Below, piece after piece: positions 54,019-61,473 of a stretch of DNA of 64,000 bases. The notes below the pieces were generated by a model. The model was not told where the DNA came from and made no database searches. It saw only the letters and a program-made list of their open reading frames with translations. How positions within the stretch are numbered: position 1 is the stretch's first letter; each line of letters opens with the position of its first letter. Source of the stretch: JAXGMQ01 sp964613055. Lineage in GTDB: Bacteria > Caldisericota > Caldisericia > JAAYUI01. Made by a program: the position numbers and the translations under genes. The DNA is taken from positions 12,843 through 76,842 of the forward strand of contig CAZTGD010000005.1 of assembly GCA_964613055.1 (NCBI GenBank), written 5' to 3'.

Positions 54019-57000
54019 CTAAGGCTCTGGGTCAGGTTCGGGTTCGGGATCTGGCTCTGGTGTTGGGTTGGGCTCTGGAGTCGTGTCCCACATTATAACC
54101 ACTCTAGCATTTACGATATTATGCTCTATCTCTTCGCCATCACTGTTGAATAGGTTGACGCTAGAGAAATCCAACACCGCTTCGCCGTCTTTTTTTGCCT
54201 TGAATTTGAGAACAAGCAGTGTCCCACTGCCTTCAACGCCAGGAATATCACCCAATAGGACGGGGCCAGCTATGTTGATTTCACCTTTACCAACCTGTCG
54301 CCAGGAGAATATCTTTTTTGTGATTCCTTCAAACATGTCACCCTGATAAACACCTATCAGTTCTATCTTGTTTGGATTGTAAATGAACTTCGCAGTAAGG
54401 GCGTTCAGATCAAAGACATCTTCAGCCCTCAACAACACATCAAATGTTTCGCCAACATCAACATCCTTGGGAGCGGCGATCTCCAGCTTTGTTTCACCAA
54501 TCTCTCTTCCAGTTACGTTTACCTTCAGAGGAAACCTGAATTGCCACGAGTTGAAATCCTTTGACATAACAACAATTTCTGCGTTGAGTTCATCGCCTGG
54601 GGATATCCAGTTGTTGGTTTTTACAGACACTGCATACGCAAGGGACTCACCTGGTGCTATGCATGGAGTGTCATGGGTAATTGATTGACCCAAAGCGGTC
54701 TCAACGGTAACGCTTTCAAAACCGATTGGAAGCCCATCAGGGCACTCAATTGTGAATGCCTGAGGTACCTGCATCTGGTTTATGAGTTTGACGTTGAATT
54801 TTAGTTCACTGTCGTAGTTACAATCTATTTCACCGGTATATGATGTCGGCTTCATCAACGTTGACAATCGCTCCTCGTCATCGCTGAAATCAATATCAAA
54901 GACCATCTCCTCACCGGCAAGGCAGACTATCTGCTCAACGTGAGCTGGGTGTTCAGCATGTGCTACCCTGAGCGTCTGATACCCTGGTTCAACTTCAATC
55001 TCACAGGGGGTTTTAGCATAGGGTGTGTCACCAATATATACATATGCTCCCTCAGGATTGCTGTTTACTGTCAATAGCGTGTGGGTTGGCACGACTCGCT
55101 CAAGAAAGTATAGAAGGTGACCCTTTTCTTTGTCTTTCATCGGCAATTCAATTACAGTTGAATAGGGCTTGTATCCTTCCTTGCTTACTTCAACCATATA
55201 CCTTCCCCGTTTCATGTGCTTGAGTGTCAGTGGCGCTATGCCTTTATTGTCATAGTTTACAGTCACACTAGCAACTGCTGGTATGCCCTCGACAGTGAGT
55301 GACTCCCTGCCCCACACTGGCTGGGGGAATGACATGAGGATTGAGCGTGATTCACCGAACCACTTTATCTGAGCGTCAAACGCTTCGGTGACCAATCTCA
55401 GTGGGATAAATGTTTGACCATTCTTTATGACTGCAGGTGTGCTGACTTCTACAGGATCACTGCCAATGATGCAGTAATCTTCTCCAATCCCTATCTCAAA
55501 ATGATAATCCTGATAATCAATTGTAGCTTTCATATTCTCAGCATCCCACACAAAATCACATGGCAACATATCGATGATGAACCTCAGCGGAACCATAGTT
55601 ATTGCGTTTTGGAGGAACGGTGAAACCTGCAGTTTAACCTTCTCAGTTGATATCCATGCCGTTGTTCTATCCAGACCAACTCTAGCAAGTAATTGGTCGG
55701 GATTGTTGATAGTGAGGATCATTGGAACTTCCAGTAATCCTGCATTGGAGTTTAGTATGATAGTTCTTTCATATGTAAAGCCTTCACCAAGGGATTCGGT
55801 ATTCCCGTATACGACAAGATCGGTGATGTTTGTGAATTCGACAGATTCCTTACCGGAGAGCTGAAAAGGGTTAAATCCCTGCCTGCTTTCAATCCTGGCT
55901 TCTCCTGTAAGAAGCGTCCCCGAGGTGTTTTGAATATCAAGTTTTACAGTTTGGTCATCCTCAATGATACCAAAGTCGCACACAGACGGCACCACTTTCA
56001 ACTGAGATTTCTTTAGAACAGGAAGTTGTGTCAGCCCAATAAAGTATACCTGACCCTTTGATGTGATGTCAGTTTCTGAAAGAGCGAGATATCCGAATGG
56101 ATTTACAGAAACATTGTCCCTGGGGGTACACGAACCTCCATCGTTATTCAGATCAAAAGTGGCAGGATAGTCAGCATCATCCGCTTTGATAATGGTGAAT
56201 GAGTTTCCTCCTACTGTGAATTCAAACCCAAAACCCGATTCATCCTGGAAGAAAGAATACATGCCATCATCGGATAACCCTTTGCAATTATGAGATAGGT
56301 ATGCCACAATCTGACCATTCTCGGTATCTATGGTAACCGCGTGTTCATGATTGATGTTGTGGTCATTCAGGATGATGTATTCGCCATTGTCTGCGGCGTA
56401 GTCCAGTGAACATGCTTTGTAACCACTAATCGTGTTTGTGTATGTCCCGATGGTTTTATTTATGAGTCTGAGATTGCTTCCATCATGTTTGCATGTGTAT
56501 ATGCCGTGATCACCACTATTGCCAACCTCAGCTTTGAAAAACAACTCTCCACTTCTTCTACTCATGCCAATCGGTGCAACCAGATCACCGACATCATTAT
56601 CCCCGTGGTAGAAGTTCTCTCCATCCCACTTTGGTGTTACGAGTATCTTAAACCCTTCGCCCTTGGTACTCAATGTGACTAACCCTGTGCAGTAAGCGTT
56701 CTTGTCTCCCGATATGGTTTTTCCACTCACCACCGACATGAATCTGTCACCGGTCAGAGACAGCTGAAACCAGACGGGACTCCACCTGATCTTAACGTCT
56801 CCGATCTGTGTGTCTGGAATACGGTAATACTTAGCACCACCGCCGGTCACGTGGATACTCATTATGTACCTGATTCCATCCGACCGTGCTATCATGTACA
56901 CCCAATCTCCATACCTCGGGAGTCGAGGTTCAGACAAAACCTCCACTGTGCCGGGTGCCCATGAAGGCCCCTTTAGAGACCCGGGGCTATATATATTTAC

Positions 57001-57234
57001 CAGTTTCTTCACCTGCAGAGTGGCGGGTTCTATCCTGATTGCTGTTATCTGCCCTCCGACACCTTCAACAACCAGGTTTCTTAAACCTGCAGTTGCTGTA
57101 GCTGACTTCTTTTCCATGTTCCAGGCGGTCAATCTCTTCACTGAAATGTTGGTCGCTTCAACATCCATCTTCAATGGCATACTGATCAAGACCAGACCCA
57201 TGATTACAGCTACTAGAGACCTGAGTATTCTCAT
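54019..57234 (-). CDS. Exported multidomain protein: propeller, stalk, PEGA and cohesin-like domains
   Basis: 1,071 residues with an N-terminal signal (LVAVIMGLVLISMPLKMDVE). Order: TolB-like propeller (about 30-400), beta-sandwich (410-505), copper-amine-oxidase-N domain (510-640; MVPLRFIIDMLPCDF, TFIPLRLVTEAFDAQIKW), PEGA domains (about 650-800; GRYMVEVSKEGYKPYSTVIE, GAYVYIGDTPYAKTPCEI), a NEW3-like domain (810-905), a cohesin-type domain (915-1050; DVGETFDVLLRAEDVFDLNA, LLVLKFKAKKDGEAVLDFSS) and a Pro/Glu/Asp tail. No dockerin is seen in the window. It has no Shine-Dalgarno; a promoter with its -10 box eight bases before the ATG suggests a leaderless mRNA. Confidence 0.85.
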   Translation of the reverse strand: MRILRSLVAVIMGLVLISMPLKMDVEATNISVKRLTAWNMEKKSATATAGLRNLVVEGVGGQITAIRIEPATLQVKKLVNIYSPGSLKGPSWAPGTVEVLSEPRLPRYGDWVYMIARSDGIRYIMSIHVTGGGAKYYRIPDTQIGDVKIRWSPVWFQLSLTGDRFMSVVSGKTISGDKNAYCTGLVTLSTKGEGFKILVTPKWDGENFYHGDNDVGDLVAPIGMSRRSGELFFKAEVGNSGDHGIYTCKHDGSNLRLINKTIGTYTNTISGYKACSLDYAADNGEYIILNDHNINHEHAVTIDTENGQIVAYLSHNCKGLSDDGMYSFFQDESGFGFEFTVGGNSFTIIKADDADYPATFDLNNDGGSCTPRDNVSVNPFGYLALSETDITSKGQVYFIGLTQLPVLKKSQLKVVPSVCDFGIIEDDQTVKLDIQNTSGTLLTGEARIESRQGFNPFQLSGKESVEFTNITDLVVYGNTESLGEGFTYERTIILNSNAGLLEVPMILTINNPDQLLARVGLDRTTAWISTEKVKLQVSPFLQNAITMVPLRFIIDMLPCDFVWDAENMKATIDYQDYHFEIGIGEDYCIIGSDPVEVSTPAVIKNGQTFIPLRLVTEAFDAQIKWFGESRSILMSFPQPVWGRESLTVEGIPAVASVTVNYDNKGIAPLTLKHMKRGRYMVEVSKEGYKPYSTVIELPMKDKEKGHLLYFLERVVPTHTLLTVNSNPEGAYVYIGDTPYAKTPCEIEVEPGYQTLRVAHAEHPAHVEQIVCLAGEEMVFDIDFSDDEERLSTLMKPTSYTGEIDCNYDSELKFNVKLINQMQVPQAFTIECPDGLPIGFESVTVETALGQSITHDTPCIAPGESLAYAVSVKTNNWISPGDELNAEIVVMSKDFNSWQFRFPLKVNVTGREIGETKLEIAAPKDVDVGETFDVLLRAEDVFDLNALTAKFIYNPNKIELIGVYQGDMFEGITKKIFSWRQVGKGEINIAGPVLLGDIPGVEGSGTLLVLKFKAKKDGEAVLDFSSVNLFNSDGEEIEHNIVNARVVIMWDTTPEPNPTPEPDPEPEPDPEP

Positions 57235-57242
57235 AGTAATCG

Positions 57243-57270
57243 ATTTTATGCATTATCATACTGCGTTCAA
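57243..57270 (-). promoter_or_regulatory. Promoter predicting a leaderless mRNA (57234 gene)
   Basis: On the minus strand TTGAAC (57270-57265), 16 bases, TAAAAT (57248-57243), then eight bases to ATG 57234. Confidence 0.5.
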
Positions 57271-57337
57271 TATCATTTTATTGATAATTAGGGAACAGTT
57301 TATCCAATACACAATATACATTAGCAAACATAATGTG

Positions 57338-57365
57338 TTGAATTGTGTGAATCAGATTATACAAT
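57338..57365 (+). promoter_or_regulatory. Promoter predicting a leaderless mRNA (57373 gene)
   Basis: TTGAAT (57338-57343), 16 bases, TACAAT (57360-57365), then seven bases to GTG 57373. Confidence 0.55.
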
Positions 57366-57372
57366 ACACTCA

Positions 57373-58740
57373 GTGAAGAGATTGATACGGAGAAAACTCG
57401 CAAAAATTGTGTTCAGGTTGGTTCTGTTGACAGTTATTCTCATAATGGTCGTCTGGGGTTTGTGGTCAGCGGCGAGTTGTATGTTTGGGGGTAGAAGCAG
57501 AACCGAGAATGTCAATTTGTTTTTTTATGACGACATTATTGGTTCGCTAACAGCTGTACCTTCAGAGATAGACAGTGGTAACCTTTATCGAAACATTATC
57601 GAAGCTCTTATCGGTGGACCCAGCTCAGATACTTTCACTCAACCGACACTCAATCCCAAGACGAGACTCATTTCACTAGAGATAGAAGAGAAGAACGCTG
57701 TGGTGAATCTCAGTGATAACGTGAAGGAATTAATAAGCAGTATGGTAAGTGAAAAGAACACTGCATACTCAATAATAAACACACTGCTTCTTCTACCAGG
57801 TATAGACAGCGTAACCTTTCAGATTGAGGGCAAGAAACCGACTGTACTGAGTGAATCCTTTGATATTTCTGGTGTATTCACAGAACCCCTTGATTCAGAT
57901 GTGGCTATTCAGACATGCCGCCTTTACTTCCCCGAGAAACGTGGCAGGTTTTTAGCCATAGAGTACACTCTGGTAAGAGAGACAACCGACACTGCAGAAA
58001 CAGCAAAACTCTTGGCGAGAAGATTCATCCAGGGTCCAATCAGCAAGGACTTGTACTCATATATCAATCATGAGACGAAGGTGCTCGAAGCCAAACTCAA
58101 CCAGTCTTTACTCACCCTGGACCTGTCTGCCCAGATACTTCAATCAAACATGAGTGCTTCTGCCGAAACAATGTTTTTGCGATCGCTGACCTTGACCATG
58201 ACAGAACTGACAGGCGTAAGGAGTGTTCAGTTGCTCATCAATGGGGAAAAAGTGGATGAGTTGTTTGGGCATCACAGCTATAACAATCCTTTTACACGAT
58301 GGGATGAGTCAAGGTTATTTGAATTGCAAGGCATAGGCAACCCGACACTGGTGTATTTCGCGTGTGAGTCTGAAGATGGTGAATACCATATAGTACCCTG
58401 TTCGAGGATGCTGTCGGTTGCAGGTGAGGTATTGCCACAACTATTAAATTATCTCCTAGACGGTCCAACCCCTACCGAGCTGGAGAATACAATAGTGTCA
58501 TGTATTCCTGATGGAACTGAGGCTACACTCAAACGGGAGGGCAATGAAGTTAAGCTCAACCTGATGGTGGATACAAAGCTGATGAAAAACCGTGCTTATG
58601 AACAGGCGTTTATTCAACAGATACTGATGACACTCACTGAGACAAACCGAGATTCTGGGATACTAACTATAACGATAAATGATATGATTCAGGAAACGCT
58701 TCCCTATGGAACAGCCATACAGGGTGGGTTGACGAGGTGA
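57373..58740 (+). CDS. Membrane-anchored protein with three GerMN domains
   Basis: 455 residues. A basic start (VKRLIRRKLAKIVFR) and a hydrophobic helix (LVLLTVILIMVVWGLW) anchor it; the rest is outside. Three GerMN-type domains (about 45-165, 190-300, 320-450) are seen by their recurring pattern of a strand, 'ALIGGPSSD'-type turn (EALIGGPSSDTF, RFIQGPISKDL, YLLDGPTPTEL) and 'NLS/LDLS/LNL' strand. GerMN occurs in spore-germination GerM and in surface lipoproteins of non-sporeformers. GTG 57373 is chosen because the promoter would make a transcript starting there; an earlier TTG lies inside the promoter. Its stop overlaps the next gene's start. Confidence 0.8.
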   Translation: MKRLIRRKLAKIVFRLVLLTVILIMVVWGLWSAASCMFGGRSRTENVNLFFYDDIIGSLTAVPSEIDSGNLYRNIIEALIGGPSSDTFTQPTLNPKTRLISLEIEEKNAVVNLSDNVKELISSMVSEKNTAYSIINTLLLLPGIDSVTFQIEGKKPTVLSESFDISGVFTEPLDSDVAIQTCRLYFPEKRGRFLAIEYTLVRETTDTAETAKLLARRFIQGPISKDLYSYINHETKVLEAKLNQSLLTLDLSAQILQSNMSASAETMFLRSLTLTMTELTGVRSVQLLINGEKVDELFGHHSYNNPFTRWDESRLFELQGIGNPTLVYFACESEDGEYHIVPCSRMLSVAGEVLPQLLNYLLDGPTPTELENTIVSCIPDGTEATLKREGNEVKLNLMVDTKLMKNRAYEQAFIQQILMTLTETNRDSGILTITINDMIQETLPYGTAIQGGLTR

Positions 58741-60371
58741 AAATCCATAAATCTCTATTGCTGATCTTTGTTTTATCATTGTCATTAATCCTTTTAGCAC
58801 CGACCCCAGATACTTTCACGATGTACATAAACACCACAGAGCCAGCTGGTGAGGTGGTGTTTCATATAAGTGGTGATGACGAGTACTACTGTCTGTGCAA
58901 ACAAAATGAGGTACCCACTGATGCAGTCGTTCTGAACAAGATATACAGTCGAACTGAACCGGGTCTGTTTCACACCTGGAAAGAGATAGAGCAGGAATTG
59001 AAGGAGCTGGCAGAAAAATACCCAGAAAGATGCGAGTTCAGGACAATAGGACACACCCATGAGAATAGACCGATACACGCACTTCGATTCTATCCCGGAA
59101 AGCCTTCCCCCGGCTTTCTTTTCATCGGAACACATCATGCGCGAGAATGGATGAGCGCTGAGATTCCGCTCGAGCTGTGTCACTATCTGGCTGAGAATTA
59201 TGACAATGATCCCAGGGTAGACAGATGGCTAGAATCTTTTGATATATGGATAATCCCAATGCTCAACCCTGACGGTCACCAATACACAGTTGATTTTGAC
59301 CGCATGTGGAGGAAGAACAGGAAGCCATTGATCATAGGGTATGGGGTTGATCCCAATAGAAACTATGGGTACATGTGGGGAGGCGATGGGTCATCAGGCG
59401 ATCCCACCTCAGAGATCTACAGGGGCGAGTCTCCATTCTCAGAGCTGGAAACACAAGTGATAAGAGATTTGTCAGAGAAGATACCTTTTATTGGATGCCT
59501 GACATACCACACATTCGGTGACCTTGTTCTGTATCCTTGGGGTTATCATGATAGCAGATCTGCCTGGAACAATGAACTTGAGGGTATCGCCATTGGGTTG
59601 GCTGAAAAGACAGGACCCCCTGATGATGACGATAACAAAAAGAAGAGTATCCCATACGCTGACAAGTATGATTATTTACCAATGAGATCAGCCAGTTTCT
59701 ATGTAGCCTCAGGTGATTGCACCGATTACCTATATTCTCAACATGGCACTGCCGCATATACCATAGAGATTGGAGATCGACAGACGGGTTTCACACCGGG
59801 GGACGACCTCATTGAGCCAACCATTGAGCAGATACTCGATATGAATTTCTTCTTCCTGGAGAGGGTGCCTGAAGTTTTCTGCATTGTTCAGGGTTATGTT
59901 AAAAACGCTATAGGTAAAGTGCCGGATGCTCATATATACTTGGGTAAGAGCGGATTAGAACTCACCCCCGATCCTGTGACAGGTTATTATCATCGAATTA
60001 TTCCACCTGGCAGACATGTACTAAAGGCAGAATGGACGGTTGATGAAACCCAACGCGAGATCGTTGACTTTGTAAAGGGCATCAATCACCTCGATATAAC
60101 GTGGATAAGGGAAGAAGGATTAAGCATAAGTGGAGCTGTCGTAAACGAATCAGGTGAACCGGCATCGACTACTATATCTCTGGTGGATGAGAATAAAAAT
60201 GTTGTAGCAAAAAAATACTTTTCAGATCAGTATTCTTTTGAAGAACTGACTAAGGGCAGATACCAGCTCATTGTTGATCAGATAGAAACTGGACCAAAGA
60301 CCTTGGATGTAAATGTAGTTTGGGACATTACTGTAAATCTGACTGTTGCAAACACCGGAACCTGTTGGTAG
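58737..60371 (+). CDS. Secreted M14 zinc carboxypeptidase
   Basis: 544 residues. Signal peptide (LLLIFVLSLSLILLAPTP), then an M14 metallocarboxypeptidase domain (about 75-385): zinc ligands in GTHHAREWMSAE (HxxE) and LTYHTFGD (His), VDPNRNYGY for substrate binding, and the catalytic Glu in TIEIGD. The C-terminus has two carboxypeptidase-regulatory/transthyretin-like domains (about 395-540). It should remove C-terminal residues from peptides outside the cell. GTG 58737 overlaps the GerMN gene's stop as GTGA, so the two are translationally coupled. Confidence 0.9.
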   Translation: MKIHKSLLLIFVLSLSLILLAPTPDTFTMYINTTEPAGEVVFHISGDDEYYCLCKQNEVPTDAVVLNKIYSRTEPGLFHTWKEIEQELKELAEKYPERCEFRTIGHTHENRPIHALRFYPGKPSPGFLFIGTHHAREWMSAEIPLELCHYLAENYDNDPRVDRWLESFDIWIIPMLNPDGHQYTVDFDRMWRKNRKPLIIGYGVDPNRNYGYMWGGDGSSGDPTSEIYRGESPFSELETQVIRDLSEKIPFIGCLTYHTFGDLVLYPWGYHDSRSAWNNELEGIAIGLAEKTGPPDDDDNKKKSIPYADKYDYLPMRSASFYVASGDCTDYLYSQHGTAAYTIEIGDRQTGFTPGDDLIEPTIEQILDMNFFFLERVPEVFCIVQGYVKNAIGKVPDAHIYLGKSGLELTPDPVTGYYHRIIPPGRHVLKAEWTVDETQREIVDFVKGINHLDITWIREEGLSISGAVVNESGEPASTTISLVDENKNVVAKKYFSDQYSFEELTKGRYQLIVDQIETGPKTLDVNVVWDITVNLTVANTGTCW

Positions 60372-60530
60372 ATCAGATTTTTTTTATCCAACATACATCA
60401 TCTCAATGGTTATAGGTAATAAATCTTGTTGATGGTTTATGGACTGATATCCTGGGAATACTACAGAAATATTATAATCAGTTCTTGTTATAAAAGATCA
60501 TGAAATTACATAAATACTTTTCAGCATCTG

Positions 60531-60559
60531 TTGACACAATATTTGATCAAGGCTACAAT
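60531..60559 (+). promoter_or_regulatory. Promoter predicting a leaderless mRNA (60569 gene)
   Basis: TTGACA (60531-60536), 17 bases, TACAAT (60554-60559). The -10 box ends nine bases before ATG 60569; transcription at 60566-60569 leaves zero to three leader bases. Confidence 0.7.
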
Positions 60560-60568
60560 TGTTCTACA

Positions 60569-60967
60569 ATGACAAACCAAGGTTTCAACTATCGAATCGT
60601 GATATCTTTGATGAGATGGATAACCAGAATAGCCGGTTCATTACTCTTTCTACTAATGTTTCTGATTTTGATAGGCAGTTTATTTTCAGAAGATAAGAGT
60701 GCCAACATACCACTGACTATATATGATATGGTCATGTTTATTGGTATGTTTTCTATGAATGCGGGATTCGTCATAGGTTGGTTTAGAGAATTGATTGCAT
60801 CGATTCTTATCATAGGTGGTTATCTAGTATTTACGCTAACTCATCTGATTGAATCTGGTAGATATGTTTCGGGTTGGGTGTTTACAACATTTGTGATAGT
60901 TGGTCTGGCATACATGCTGGTGTGGTATTTGGATGGAAAGAATGTGAAGGAAGGTAACAATGAATAG
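60569..60967 (+). CDS. Small membrane protein of unknown function
   Basis: 132 residues with four hydrophobic helices (SLLFLLMFLILIGSLF, IYDMVMFIGMFSMNAGFVIG, LIASILIIGGYLVFTLT, VFTTFVIVGLAYMLVWYL). DUF7670-like small four-helix membrane proteins look similar; no function is known to me. ATG 60569 is preferred because the strong promoter places transcription at it; an upstream in-frame ATG (60500) lies before the promoter. The end overlaps the VOC gene by eight bases. Confidence 0.7.
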   Translation: MTNQGFNYRIVISLMRWITRIAGSLLFLLMFLILIGSLFSEDKSANIPLTIYDMVMFIGMFSMNAGFVIGWFRELIASILIIGGYLVFTLTHLIESGRYVSGWVFTTFVIVGLAYMLVWYLDGKNVKEGNNE

Positions 60968-61325
60968 AGTAGTGCACTTTGAGTTGACAGCCGACAAACC
61001 AGAGAGGGCTGTAAGGTTCTATGAGGAAGCATTTGGTTGGAAGATTGAGCCTTGGGAAGGGGATGTACCCTACTGGCTGTGTACAACCGGTGATAGTGAT
61101 AATCCGGGTATAGATGGCGCAATCATGAAGCGTGAGCAGGGTACTCAGAACAATTTCAGCATCAGCACAGACAACATCGATCAGTCAATTGAGAAGATAA
61201 AGAAGGCCGGTGGTACGATACTTTCAGAGATAATCACAATACCCACAATCGGTTACTCGGTGTATTTCAAGGATACCGAAGACAACCTGTTGAACCTGTT
61301 TAAATGGGACTGTAACGCTGAATAA
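60960..61325 (+). CDS. VOC-superfamily (glyoxalase-like) protein
   Basis: A 121-residue protein of the vicinal-oxygen-chelate fold: VVHFELTADKPERAVRFYEE starts the first beta-alpha-beta module, and VYFKDTEDNLLNLFKWD ends the second. It resembles the small uncharacterised glyoxalase/bleomycin-resistance-like group often annotated PF00903 (VHFELxAxDPERA-type). Metal and substrate are not determinable. Translationally coupled to the membrane protein upstream. Confidence 0.88.
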   Translation: MNRVVHFELTADKPERAVRFYEEAFGWKIEPWEGDVPYWLCTTGDSDNPGIDGAIMKREQGTQNNFSISTDNIDQSIEKIKKAGGTILSEIITIPTIGYSVYFKDTEDNLLNLFKWDCNAE

Positions 61326-61473
61326 AATAAACTAAATAACTATCAATCTTCCAGGATTAACAACCTCGATGCTCAGTTCATTTAAGTGTTAATAGTCATC
61401 ATTTAGTAGAAATACCATAACAGGATTGAATTGAGTGGGTATGACTGAGGTTGTGATATCTCGAGTTAATGAA

